NCBI GenBank assembly: GCA_017623505.1
Contig: JAGAOZ010000024.1
Span: 62,001 to 126,000 of the forward strand
DNA: 64,000 nucleotides
Reading direction: 5' to 3'
From: Alistipes sp.
GTDB taxonomy: Bacteria; Bacteroidota; Bacteroidia; Bacteroidales; Rikenellaceae
A program made the translations under genes and the position numbers. Below are positions 34,151 through 41,408 of the stretch, in pieces. A model generated the notes under the pieces. That model searched no databases and was not told the origin of the DNA. It was given only the letters and a program-made list of their open reading frames with translations. Numbering within the stretch: the stretch's first letter is position 1; the number at the start of each line of letters is the position of its first letter.

Positions 34151-34513
34151 TTATTGAAAAGCGGACACCGCACGAGCATCGTAGTTGTGGCTACGGTTCT
34201 CATAGCAGACAAGTCCATAGTCGGTAAGGACAACAAACGCACATCCACTATAACGCCACGAGAGTTCGGAGGTCCAATACCAACCCTCAATGAGGTCTTT
34301 GCCTAATGCAGCTAACTCTTTATTGATAGCGTCTTGATACTTGGCTATAAGTCGCCAATTCTCTACTGTCTCATCACCGCCGCCATTTTCCTTACAGAAT
34401 TGCATCGAAGATTCGTGATTGCCTGTATGCTCAGCATACGACACTCTTAACTTTTTGCCTTCAGCCTCGAGGATGAAACTATTCTCCTCGGCTGTAAAAA
34501 TCATATTTTCCAT
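34151..34513 (-). CDS. DGR target protein 1 (120 aa)
   Basis: A short protein whose C-terminus is the variable region in a C-type-lectin/DUF1566-like fold: GWYWTSELSW, then AFVVLTDYG and ARAVSAFQ. The N-terminal 75 residues are a small helical domain (RLIAKYQDAINKELAALGKD) with no signal peptide or recognised virion-attachment domain. Diversified residues lie in the VR at 34162-34240. It shares the last layout with target 2 but is about half its length and may be a reduced copy. It is probably a ligand-binding module acting with another protein. Confidence 0.82.
   Translation of the reverse strand: MENMIFTAEENSFILEAEGKKLRVSYAEHTGNHESSMQFCKENGGGDETVENWRLIAKYQDAINKELAALGKDLIEGWYWTSELSWRYSGCAFVVLTDYGLVCYENRSHNYDARAVSAFQ
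34162..34240 (-). repeat. DGR variable repeat 1 (VR1)
   Basis: Same length as the template (79 bp), no gaps. The 13 differences (coding strand, for example AAT to CTT, AAC to TGC, AAC to CAC) all fall on template adenines; every G, C and T is unchanged. The chance of this without adenine-directed mutagenesis is negligible. Confidence 0.93.
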
Positions 34514-34524
34514 ATACTTAAAAA

Positions 34525-35211
34525 TTAAAATTCAAAGTCTTCAAAATGAAAAGCGGACACCGCACGAGCATTGTAGCCGTTGATGTGACGGTAGTCAATG
34601 AAGACAAGACCATTGTTGGTATTGACAACAAACGCAGTATTATTGCTCTTTTTAATAGTCGAGGTCCACAACCAGCCACACACTACAAATCCACCCATTG
34701 TAAGCATCGCTTTATTAATGTCCTTGAGATGCTTAGCTATCACTTTGGCTGTGGCTAATGTCGGGAGGTCTCCGCCACATTTAGCACAATATGCAGTTGC
34801 CGGAGAGCCTTCGAAGGGATATTTTGCGTCATTCCACATATCACCTTTCACGCCATTGTGAGCGAGGAAAATAGCGCTTGTTGCTGCACAGTTGTCAAAG
34901 GTCTCGGTATCATAGACAATATCATCATACTCTTTTACATCTGTTGAGCCGAAAGGTACAGCAGCCTGTGGTTCCAAGTGCACCATAAATGCCGTGTCAT
35001 CCGTAACGACACCAACAGCCAATGGTGTATAGCTATCATTCCACTCTGTTGCTTTGACCGCTCTCTTATCTTTCGTCAGGCACCACACACCGAGGGGTCG
35101 GCTGAATAAGGATTTTCCAAAATTGATTTCCAATACTTTCTTGAAACTCTCGTCGGCGGTCTTATATATTCGCCGAGCATCGTCTAAGGATAATTTAATT
35201 GTCTTTTCCAT
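34525..35211 (-). CDS. DGR target protein 2 (228 aa)
   Basis: The larger diversified protein. Residues about 1-110 form an N-terminal domain I do not recognise (SLDDARRIYKTADESFKKVL). From about 140 on is an FSMP/DUF1566-like lectin fold (CGGDLPTLATAKVIAKHLKD, CGWLWTSTIKKS). It ends in the variable region (NGLVFIDYRHINGYNARAVS) and a tail FHFEDFEF. There is no signal peptide. The gene overlaps the VRR-NUC gene by 17 bp, so it is embedded in the early operon and not next to tail genes. Confidence 0.83.
   Translation of the reverse strand: MEKTIKLSLDDARRIYKTADESFKKVLEINFGKSLFSRPLGVWCLTKDKRAVKATEWNDSYTPLAVGVVTDDTAFMVHLEPQAAVPFGSTDVKEYDDIVYDTETFDNCAATSAIFLAHNGVKGDMWNDAKYPFEGSPATAYCAKCGGDLPTLATAKVIAKHLKDINKAMLTMGGFVVCGWLWTSTIKKSNNTAFVVNTNNGLVFIDYRHINGYNARAVSAFHFEDFEF
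34554..34640 (-). repeat. DGR variable repeat 2 (VR2)
   Basis: Aligns to the template with substitutions only at adenines and one extra codon (GGC) next to the AAC run. If the template that wrote VR2 had four AAC codons instead of today's three, GGC is explained by two A-to-G changes. Its 5' (coding) 21 bp, including AATACCAACAATGG, are unmutated. Confidence 0.9.
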
Positions 35212-35596
35212 AACTTTCCAAATGTTCTATAAATAGATTTCTACATACATCTAAGTCTCGTACTACCTCATATCTGTAGCCCATCAGTATCGCCAACCTC
35301 TGGAATCGCTTCTGAGGCTTCGACTGCGTGCCGCTCAGGGCTTTAAGCTCGATAAACAGGCCTCGGTAATCCCTACTACCCACGCAGAGGAACAGGTCGG
35401 GGAAACCGGCTCTTACACCAAGAGCTTTGAAGCGCATTGCCTCACGGCTGTTACGTTTACCGCCGTTTGGCGAATGATGTAACAGCATCTCCCAATCTTC
35501 GAGATTATCTATGCCGAGCTTATCTCCATACTCGCAGAATAAGTTGCGCCATACCCTAATGACTGCCATTTGCAGGCTATCCTCTAAGTGTCTCAT
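35195..35596 (-). CDS. VRR-NUC domain nuclease
   Basis: A 133-residue PD-(D/E)XK nuclease of the stand-alone phage VRR-NUC type. The core is GVRAGFPDLFLC (catalytic Asp in PDLF) followed by GLFIELKALSGTQSKPQ (ExK plus the conserved Q). Such proteins act on branched DNA intermediates, fitting the replication genes upstream. It overlaps target 2 at its 3' end and the DUF4406 gene at its 5' end. Confidence 0.88.
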   Translation of the reverse strand: MRHLEDSLQMAVIRVWRNLFCEYGDKLGIDNLEDWEMLLHHSPNGGKRNSREAMRFKALGVRAGFPDLFLCVGSRDYRGLFIELKALSGTQSKPQKRFQRLAILMGYRYEVVRDLDVCRNLFIEHLESYGKDN

Positions 35597-35906
35597 TATC
35601 TTCGTAGATTATGTTAATACCTAATATGCGAGCTATGCGGTACTCGATACGAGCTCCTTTACTATCTCGCCAATCAGTGAGCATGTATACATCGTCACAT
35701 CTCACCAGATGCCATATGCACACTACCATACATCGGAGCCAGGACCACCACTCTCGACATAAGCGAGTGGGATTAACGGTAGTATATCCTTGGTGGCGTA
35801 AACGCACCTCTGCTGTGTGGAACTTTTGTACAACTCGCATATAGTCAAGCCCTGATATTTTGCCGGCGATATATATGCGTCTATCGTCGGTAGCTATCCC
35901 CTTCAT
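35577..35906 (-). CDS. DUF4406 protein (nucleoside deoxyribosyltransferase-like)
   Basis: A 109-residue protein with RRIYIAGKISGLDY at the N-terminus and YMLTDWRDSKGARIEYRIAR further on, as in DUF4406, a phage family related to nucleoside 2-deoxyribosyltransferases. It may act on nucleotide pools. The segment between, around VNPTRLCREW, is expected for the family. Two starts are possible; the ATG at 35906 keeps the overlap with the DnaC-like gene short (26 bp), while 35957 would add 17 residues. Confidence 0.75.
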   Translation of the reverse strand: MKGIATDDRRIYIAGKISGLDYMRVVQKFHTAEVRLRHQGYTTVNPTRLCREWWSWLRCMVVCIWHLVRCDDVYMLTDWRDSKGARIEYRIARILGINIIYEDNETLRG

Positions 35907-36588
35907 AGTTGATCTTATTACAAATCTCTTTAATTCTATCCTCTGTTCGGTCGCCATATATGGATGCTATGCCAACCTCGTCAAGGTTAGTTGTGATAAT
36001 CGTTGGCAGGCACTTGTCGTAGCGGTAGTTGATTATATCCACCATATATGTGCGCTCAGTGCCGTAGTTTTTAACTACCGAAGGCTCTACACCTAAGTCA
36101 TCGAGCAGTAGTAGTGATGCCGTCTTACAGGCCCGGAGTGCCTTCTCATCCATATCTACCACCTCACACGCTGTTGCAAAATGTGGAGCTCCTACATCAT
36201 ACTCCCAATATCTGGCATAGGCAACCTCCTCGGCTGTCATTCTGCCACAATTAGCCAGAGCCTTATGATAATATCCCTTGATGTTATCTATCATCGATTG
36301 TACGGCCCGCAGCAGCGTTGTCTTGCCGGTGCCTTTGTCGCCATAGAGCAACAATGATGGCTTATGTGCAGGGTTATCCTTAATGAGCCAATGCGCTACT
36401 TTCTCGATGCGCTGAAGAGTTTCAGAATCTATCTCGATACTACCGTTGCGGTATGTTACTACCCTCTCGTATGCGGAGCGCAGTAGAGCGATAGACTCTT
36501 CCGCAGTAAGCCGTAGCTTATATGTCTGTGATGCGGTTGCCTGACCTGCCATAGGTTGAGTCAAGGCGGTAAGCAGTTCTTTGTTCAT
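35881..36588 (-). CDS. DnaC-like ATPase, helicase loader
   Basis: An AAA+ ATPase that would load the host DnaB helicase at the phage origin. Walker A is YGDKGTGKTTL, Walker B is LLLLDDLGVEP, and the sensor region is PTIITTNLDEV. The N-terminal 80 residues resemble the small helical part of Bacteroidetes phage DnaC proteins. It overlaps the initiator-like gene by 71 bp in a different frame. The phage encodes no helicase of its own in this window. Confidence 0.85.
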   Translation of the reverse strand: MNKELLTALTQPMAGQATASQTYKLRLTAEESIALLRSAYERVVTYRNGSIEIDSETLQRIEKVAHWLIKDNPAHKPSLLLYGDKGTGKTTLLRAVQSMIDNIKGYYHKALANCGRMTAEEVAYARYWEYDVGAPHFATACEVVDMDEKALRACKTASLLLLDDLGVEPSVVKNYGTERTYMVDIINYRYDKCLPTIITTNLDEVGIASIYGDRTEDRIKEICNKINYEGDSYRR

Positions 36589-37273
36589 TGTGGTTTACTT
36601 TTTCTTTTAGCGCAACTTTTCTTTTTGCCCAGGTGCGAAATGTAAGATAGGCTGAGCGGTTGTTTTTAATCAGTGGCTCCCAGTTATGCATCTCCTCGAG
36701 GAGCTCTTGCATCAGCGATACGCCATACTCCTCTTTCGCCCTCACGAACTGCGAGGGAGTAAACGGCTCTTTCATCTCAAGCACCCTCGGAGCATTGTTT
36801 TTGAGCCACGTATTAAATTTCTCAAAATCTGTGGGGGGAATATCTACGTTAGTAGATAGGGGGGTATTGTTGTTTTCTTTAAGGGTTATATCTTTCCCTT
36901 TGCTTCTTTCCCTTTCTGTAAGGGAAGTTTCTTTTTCGTCTGTCCGATTTTTGTCCGATTTGCTGTCCGATTTTTGTCCGACGCAAGTATCATAATCAAC
37001 TGAAACACAAGAAGTTTGCTGTCCGATTTTTGTCCGATTTGCTGTCCGATTTTTGTCCGATTCCATATAGCCTTTGAGCTCTATCTCCTTGAGGAAAGAG
37101 TGCACCTTATCCCTACCCCATTGGAATAACTGAGCGAGGCAACGGATGCTCGGCAACTCCTCTACCGACATTAAGTAGAGGAGTGCTTCTGCTTCGGAGA
37201 AAGTACGTCTCTTGGTCCAATGTTTGGAGATCAAAAACGAACTCGGGAACTTTAAAAATCGGGGATTACTCAT
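36518..37273 (-). CDS. Phage replication initiator-like protein
   Basis: A 251-residue protein in the position of lambda O, just before the DnaC-like gene. Residues 1-70 contain a winged-helix-like part (RTFSEAEALLYLMSVEELPS, then FQWGRDKVHSFLKEI). The middle is a low-complexity linker with repeated S-DKNRT units. The C-terminus (about 150-235) resembles a DnaD/DnaC-interacting helical region (WEPLIKNNRSAYLTFRTWAK). The linker DNA carries eight iteron-like repeats, a likely origin. Confidence 0.7.
   Translation of the reverse strand: MSNPRFLKFPSSFLISKHWTKRRTFSEAEALLYLMSVEELPSIRCLAQLFQWGRDKVHSFLKEIELKGYMESDKNRTANRTKIGQQTSCVSVDYDTCVGQKSDSKSDKNRTDEKETSLTERERSKGKDITLKENNNTPLSTNVDIPPTDFEKFNTWLKNNAPRVLEMKEPFTPSQFVRAKEEYGVSLMQELLEEMHNWEPLIKNNRSAYLTFRTWAKRKVALKEKVNHNEQRTAYRLDSTYGRSGNRITDI
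36940..37060. repeat. Eight TGTCCGA iterons, candidate phage origin
   Basis: TGTCCGA occurs at 36941, 36952, 36964, 36975, 37020, 37031, 37043 and 37054, that is every 11-12 bp in two blocks. The blocks 36940-36981 and 37019-37060 are identical over 42 bp. All copies face the same way and lie inside the initiator-like gene, as the iterons of lambda ori lie inside gene O. Confidence 0.7.
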
Positions 37274-38402
37274 TTGCTTGCTGTTCTTTCAGTGCTAACC
37301 TTGCGTATGCAGGCAGCTCAAATCGGATTAGACCCTTAGCACCCTCCTCCGCAAAGGAGTCGAATGAAGGGTAGTTATTGTTACGTTTACACTCGGCGAG
37401 AGTGTTAATTGCTTGGTGATACTTGTATCTGCCGCTCTCGAGGTCTTCAGGCGACCAATAAAGCATCATCACCTGATACGGATGTACAGTCTGGAGCACT
37501 ACCATTATCGTGGCAGTAAACTTACGACCTGTGACGTGAGAGATGACATCGAGGTACATACCCTCGGAGAGATCATAGCGATACTTCGTGGCATCGCGCG
37601 CAAATTGGTCAAGAGTCTCAGCAGAGGTGGTCTTGAGTGAGATAACAGCGTTAAAGCCCGCATTCTCCTCTAAGAGGAGTGCATCGGGGCGTACCTTAAC
37701 CTTTAAGCCAGTATCGGGGTCATTAGCGTAGAATGACACCTCACTATCTGCCAATCGCAGCAGCTTAGGGAGTATACCACCGCCATATATCTTATATGCT
37801 CTGCGGATAACCTCAATAATCTGCTTATGCTCGGCAGAGACCGCTATCATACCCGCCTCAGCAAATTTCTGCTTGAGCGACGCCAATATCTCACGCAGTG
37901 CCACCATCGATACATCACGTAGATCGCTTGCCGGCAGAGCAAGTTCCTCTTGGTACCACTCTATCATATTAGTAAGACCCTCCTTTGTGTTGAGCGCAAA
38001 GTCAGGCTCTACACGCACCAGGTCAAACTTGCGAGGCTCAAGGAATGCCGAGTGGCAGAATGTGCCGAGTGTAAAATGGCTCTTCTCCTTCTTGAGACGT
38101 GGGTCCTGGTATATGAGGTAGTGGCGAGGCGTCTTAAGCACCTCTTTGAGTGCCGAGGATGATGTTGCAGGGTGTTCCAGATACGACGACATTGCATCTG
38201 CTGCGACACGGCCATTAACACCTAAGCTCTTACGCGGTACTCGCTTCTTGTGATTGGGGAGATTGTTAAGGCAGTTAATTACAAAGTCATAATCGCTATA
38301 CTTTGTGTGGTCGAACTGAAGTGAGGCTGACATATCGCCAACCTCACAATCAGTCGCAGCCGCCGACAGATCTCTAACCTGGAAAGGAAGATTCTCAGCC
38401 AT
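37266..38402 (-). CDS. PD-(D/E)XK nuclease-like (RecE/Cas4-type) protein
   Basis: A 378-residue phage recombination nuclease. The segment FTLGTFCHSAFLEPRKFD, then VKVRPDALLLEE (Asp) and AVISLKTTSAETLD (the ExK-like S-LKTT) match the phage PD-(D/E)XK exonuclease group (DUF3799-like). It would degrade one strand to start annealing-type recombination. No RecT-like annealing protein is obvious nearby, unless the 131-residue protein encoded just upstream has that job. Confidence 0.8.
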   Translation of the reverse strand: MAENLPFQVRDLSAAATDCEVGDMSASLQFDHTKYSDYDFVINCLNNLPNHKKRVPRKSLGVNGRVAADAMSSYLEHPATSSSALKEVLKTPRHYLIYQDPRLKKEKSHFTLGTFCHSAFLEPRKFDLVRVEPDFALNTKEGLTNMIEWYQEELALPASDLRDVSMVALREILASLKQKFAEAGMIAVSAEHKQIIEVIRRAYKIYGGGILPKLLRLADSEVSFYANDPDTGLKVKVRPDALLLEENAGFNAVISLKTTSAETLDQFARDATKYRYDLSEGMYLDVISHVTGRKFTATIMVVLQTVHPYQVMMLYWSPEDLESGRYKYHQAINTLAECKRNNNYPSFDSFAEEGAKGLIRFELPAYARLALKEQQANE

Positions 38403-38404
38403 AG

Positions 38405-38800
38405 TTAGTCTACGATTAAGCGTTTAACGCTCCAATTGTCGCTCTTGAAGGCGTTGTTTTTATTCTTCTTCTTGCCCAGATAGGTAATCTCGAAGGCATC
38501 GCCAGGGCGGATGACATTGCCCAAGCTCTCGAAGATACCTACCAAGCGACGTGAACCATTACGGAGCACACGCACACCATCGGCTGTGGGCTCTGCGAAC
38601 TTAACTACCAACAAGTCGCGCGTCTCGCCACTCTCAGGCTCGATGACGCACTCTGGCATAAGCTCTACGAAGTACAATCGCTTAGTCTCGCCAGGATTCT
38701 CTGGTGTCCAATACTCGCCTGATAATTCTACTGGCTCTGCCTTAGCCTTGCTAAGGTCAGGAAGGTTGCCGCCAAATACGGCTAATGCTTGTTCACTCAT
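38405..38800 (-). CDS. Hypothetical protein, partner of the phage nuclease
   Basis: 131 residues with a beta-rich core (KRLYFVELMPECVIEP, then FEITYLGKKKNKNN) and a Lys/Asn-rich loop, resembling an OB-fold layout. Its position 2 bp upstream of the exonuclease gene suggests a single-strand-binding or annealing function, but I see no sequence signature that proves it. Confidence 0.6.
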   Translation of the reverse strand: MSEQALAVFGGNLPDLSKAKAEPVELSGEYWTPENPGETKRLYFVELMPECVIEPESGETRDLLVVKFAEPTADGVRVLRNGSRRLVGIFESLGNVIRPGDAFEITYLGKKKNKNNAFKSDNWSVKRLIVD

Positions 38801-38837
38801 AATTGAAAAATTTAAGTTTACTGAAAAAAGGAATGTG

Positions 38838-38908
38838 TTGAGCTACTGAGATTCGAACTCAGAATGACAGAACCAAAATCAGCAGTGTTACCATTACACC
38901 ATAGCTCA
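38838..38908 (-). tRNA. Phage tRNA-Gln (TTG)
   Basis: A full cloverleaf: 7-bp acceptor stem (TGAGCTA/TAGCTCA), D arm, T arm with TTCGAAT loop and 5-bp stem, and anticodon loop TTTTGGT giving anticodon TTG. The anticodon stem has one T-T mismatch and one G-T pair. No CCA is encoded. It is a standard glutamine reader, not a stop suppressor. Confidence 0.82.
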
Positions 38909-39009
38909 AGGAAGCAGCCCACAAGAAAAAAACACCTAAAACAAACTAAAACCTAATTAAATACTAACTGTATGAAAAAGTAATGCAAAGCGTGGGCTGC
39001 TATGTCTAT

Positions 39010-39195
39010 TTATTCATCGTAATCGTGGTGTGGATACCCTCGCACTGCGAGCTCTCTACTACGCTGTACACTCTCTTTGTAGGCCTTGATATGCTTCTGT
39101 GTGGCCTTGTCGGGAGGCAACAGCACCCACGTGTGCGGGTCTATTTGCACAGGCACGAGCTTCTTGCCGTTGTGCAATAATATATCATTCTTCAT
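39010..39195 (-). CDS. Small hypothetical protein
   Basis: 61 residues from the ATG at 39195 (MKNDILLHNGKKLVPVQIDP), with a short strand-rich part and a basic helical tail. No family recognised. It lies in the early leftward unit between two structured, gene-poor stretches. Confidence 0.5.
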   Translation of the reverse strand: MKNDILLHNGKKLVPVQIDPHTWVLLPPDKATQKHIKAYKESVQRSRELAVRGYPHHDYDE

Positions 39196-39648
39196 AGTCG
39201 AAAATTTCAAAAAAGGTGGGACACAGATGTTTCACAACGGCTGTGCCCCGATTAAAACTACTAACCCAAACTTAAATAAATGAAGAAAGCCTTGCGGCTT
39301 GTGGGTAGGCGAGGTATCAATCTCACCTGCCCAGGTAGCGAGCTTCTCAGGTGGCTACCGCATTAACACACTTTTAACTTTAATTATGAAAAAAACTCTT
39401 TCGAGGATGTGGATGGCAGAGCTATCATACTCTACCACCCCGGCTGACTGAGCACGGAAATAGGATTAAGTTTTACTAAATTTTGTCAGCCTTGTGCCCT
39501 GTGGTGCGGTCAAGCCCCCACAAGGCTATAATCGGTCGTTGATGGTATTCTTATTGGTAGACCGCCATCGTCGGTCTCGTATGTCAATGAACGGTTGGTC
39601 GTTTGTCTTGGTGAGTGGCGAGGCGGTCAAGCCCACACCACCCTATCG
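39196..39648. other. Gene-poor structured stretch in the early region
   Basis: No frame above 60 codons. It contains a 9-bp inverted repeat (39488-39496 with 39519-39527) and two copies of GCGGTCAAGCCC (39506-39517 and 39624-39635). On the minus strand the second copy begins a 34-codon frame with a TTG start (39630 to 39526) that reads protein-like (DIRDRRWRSTNKN). On the plus strand two tiny frames start MKKALRLV and MKKTLSRM after AT-rich leaders. None is convincing alone. Confidence 0.4.
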
Positions 39649-39801
39649 TTAGAAGCTCTTGCGTCGAGCCATCTCGAAGTTGTAGAAGAACATCTTAATC
39701 TTGCGTGTGATTGCCTTGCGAAGCTTGTACTGAAGGGCCCATAAGCGGTAGTACAACACCTTGAATCGACTCGTCTGCGTGGTAATAATCATATCTTCCA
39801 T
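39649..39801 (-). CDS. Small basic protein (50 aa)
   Basis: A short frame from the ATG at 39801, beginning MEDMIITTQTSRFKVLYYRL and rich in Arg/Lys/Tyr, ending ARRKSF. The 4-bp gap to the upstream gene and the coding-like composition support it. The high charge (about 12 basic residues) suggests nucleic acid or membrane binding. No family recognised. Confidence 0.5.
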   Translation of the reverse strand: MEDMIITTQTSRFKVLYYRLWALQYKLRKAITRKIKMFFYNFEMARRKSF

Positions 39802-39805
39802 AGCT

Positions 39806-40237
39806 CTATACTCTTGACATGTTAAACTGATATTCTAAGTTGCGGAGGTTCTCTTTTTCATCATCGCGCTCTTTGATCGCAGCGACAAGTCGGCGAGTGA
39901 CATAGTCATATATGAGTCCAGAGAAATCGCGATGAGAGAGGGATGTCTGAATGTAGTCATTCTCTTCATTGACGCAGAAGATGTGCGCGTCATAGACCTC
40001 TACCCACGCTGGCTCACGATAGCCCTCATTGAATGATAGGCGAGCAGATAGTTGCCATGTAAGCCCTGTTGCAGGGTCCTCATACTCATCGTCGTAGTCA
40101 ATAGTGTTGTCTATCTTGTCCCAGGCTCTATCACAGAGCTTGTCGAGGAACGACATCATGAATGAATGTGGGACAATTGGTGTAGATGTGCAGCTACTCT
40201 GCTTCACTGCGTCACCTGTCGTGTTAAGTCTTGGCAT
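39806..40237 (-). CDS. Hypothetical phage early protein
   Basis: 143 residues, or 117 from the ATG at 40159, which would drop a Ser/Thr-rich start. The core (DYDDEYEDPATGLTWQLSAR) is acidic and mixed alpha/beta with a helical end (ATRRLVAAIKERDDEKENL-like). It is the first long gene of the leftward unit, about 150 nt after the predicted start of transcription. No family recognised. Confidence 0.6.
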   Translation of the reverse strand: MPRLNTTGDAVKQSSCTSTPIVPHSFMMSFLDKLCDRAWDKIDNTIDYDDEYEDPATGLTWQLSARLSFNEGYREPAWVEVYDAHIFCVNEENDYIQTSLSHRDFSGLIYDYVTRRLVAAIKERDDEKENLRNLEYQFNMSRV

Positions 40238-40395
40238 ATTACGAACACTTTAGGTTAATATTTGTGCAAAAAGAAAGAGCGTACCCTTGAAATCCGCCAA
40301 GACTTACATATAGACGATTGCTCGTTAATATGTCGTAGGTACGCTCTATAAATGAGCGAAACGAACAATGTCTATCTTTGTATGTCTTGGCACTA

Positions 40396-40426
40396 CAAAT
40401 GTAGCTATTATTCACGAATCGACAAA
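40396..40426 (-). promoter_or_regulatory. Leftward early promoter
   Basis: On the minus strand TTTG (40423-40426), 19 bp, TACATTTG (40396-40403): a full consensus match. It would drive the early arm towards 27 kb. The leader holds a 10-bp inverted repeat (40276-40285 with 40338-40347). Confidence 0.7.
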
Positions 40427-40493
40427 CTTTTAGGGCTAAATTTTTCATCTTGGTGGTGTTTTTTTGATACCTATTTTAATAAATAATAGGGGG

Positions 40494-40730
40494 TTATTGC
40501 TGCTTAGGAGTGAATCCCCAGGGGTTGTGAATGCCGAACTGCTTAAAGAGCTCTTCAATCTTCTGAGCCTTGATCACATCGAGTGGCATCTTGCCGGCTG
40601 CGTAGGCTGCTAAGCCCGCTCGCGTATTAATACCCAGGATATTCATTAGACCCTTGCGGAGCTCAATGCGAGCATTGTCCATCACGTCTAACCCTCGACG
40701 GAACGCTCGAATCTCATTAATTTCTGCCAT
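40494..40730 (-). CDS. Small phage regulator-like protein (Cro position)
   Basis: 78 residues (MAEINEIRAFRRGLDVMDNA). It lies divergent from the CI-like repressor across a 180-bp operator region, where Cro-type proteins are encoded. The part RKGLMNILGINTRAGLAAYA then KMPLDVIKAQKIEELFKQFG fits a small helical DNA-binding protein, though I cannot place a clear HTH. Confidence 0.65.
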   Translation of the reverse strand: MAEINEIRAFRRGLDVMDNARIELRKGLMNILGINTRAGLAAYAAGKMPLDVIKAQKIEELFKQFGIHNPWGFTPKQQ

Positions 40731-40814
40731 AGTCTTGTTTTTTAATTTACAAAGTGTTAATTTTGTGGTAGTGTTTATGGTTTCTCAACCAGCCACAGTG
40801 CAAATATAGCGTAT

Positions 40815-40892
40815 ACTATGAATATTCGCAAATAATATTGCTGAAAATTCATAGTTTTTGCGATTGTATTTTCTTATAGAATTTTACAAAAC
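40815..40892. promoter_or_regulatory. Operator-like repeats between the divergent regulators
   Basis: ACTATGAAT (40815-40823) and ATTCATAGT (40847-40855) form a 9-bp inverted repeat with 23 bp between. A further AAACTAT-type half site lies near the repressor start. They probably bind the repressor and its antagonist. Confidence 0.55.
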
Positions 40893-40910
40893 TATAAACA
40901 CATTGATTTT

Positions 40911-41393
40911 ATGACACTTAAACAACGAGTAAAAACGTATTGCGACTATAAGAATATCGCAATAACAAATTTTGAAAGAAAAGCAGGTCTATCAAATGGC
41001 TATTTCAGAGAGAGCTCAAATAGAATGTCTGATGAAAAAGCTATGAAGATACAAAGAGCTTTTGATGACCTCAACATCGATTGGCTACGCACCGGCAATG
41101 GCGAGATGTTACAGCAGCGTGGGCACACGGTCATAGCGGGGGATGTTACCGGCAATGGCAACAACTTCGTTGCAGGCAACAACAACCACATTGGCGTTCA
41201 AGGTATTGCGGAGGATGCAGAGGTATTAGGTGAACAATATCCACAATGCAATTCAAACATAATAGAGATCGTTAGGAGTCAAAATAAGCAAATAACTATG
41301 CTTATCGACCAAATAGATAAATTAGTGGATGAGATAGGGAAAAATGGAGAAAGAGAAAGTCGCCTTATCTCCCTCCTCGAAAAGAAGTATTAA
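40911..41393 (+). CDS. Phage CI-like repressor with HTH and C-terminal coiled coil
   Basis: 160 residues. The N-terminus is an XRE-type helix-turn-helix (ITNFERKAGLSNGYFRESSN). It continues as LNIDWLRTGNGEML, typical of Bacteroidetes prophage repressors. The middle is a Gly/Asn-rich stretch (TGNGNNFVAGNNNHIG). The end is a coiled coil for oligomerisation (ITMLIDQIDKLVDEIGKNGE). There is no LexA-type peptidase, so induction would not use RecA cleavage of this protein. Confidence 0.85.
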   Translation: MTLKQRVKTYCDYKNIAITNFERKAGLSNGYFRESSNRMSDEKAMKIQRAFDDLNIDWLRTGNGEMLQQRGHTVIAGDVTGNGNNFVAGNNNHIGVQGIAEDAEVLGEQYPQCNSNIIEIVRSQNKQITMLIDQIDKLVDEIGKNGERESRLISLLEKKY

Positions 41394-41408
41394 CCTAACT
41401 ATACCGAT

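Larger units (their letters stand above)
32343..35211 (-). mobile_element. Diversity-generating retroelement, two targets
   Basis: A complete cassette on the minus strand, in the order target 2 (with VR2), target 1 (with VR1), avd, template repeat, reverse transcriptase. VR1 and the template align over 79 bp with 13 mismatches, all at template adenines on the coding strand. VR2 aligns over 84-87 bp with all substitutions at adenines and one extra codon. This pattern is the defining signature of DGR mutagenic homing. Confidence 0.93.

Noticed and set aside
38838-38908. Suppressor tRNA hinting at stop-codon recoding in the phage
   Set aside because: The anticodon is TTG (ordinary Gln), and phage genes end normally at TAG, TAA and TGA with good domain boundaries.
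40239-40448. 69-codon minus-strand frame next to the early promoter
   Set aside because: The -7/-33 promoter lies inside it and an inverted repeat spans its middle; the sequence is better explained as promoter plus leader.
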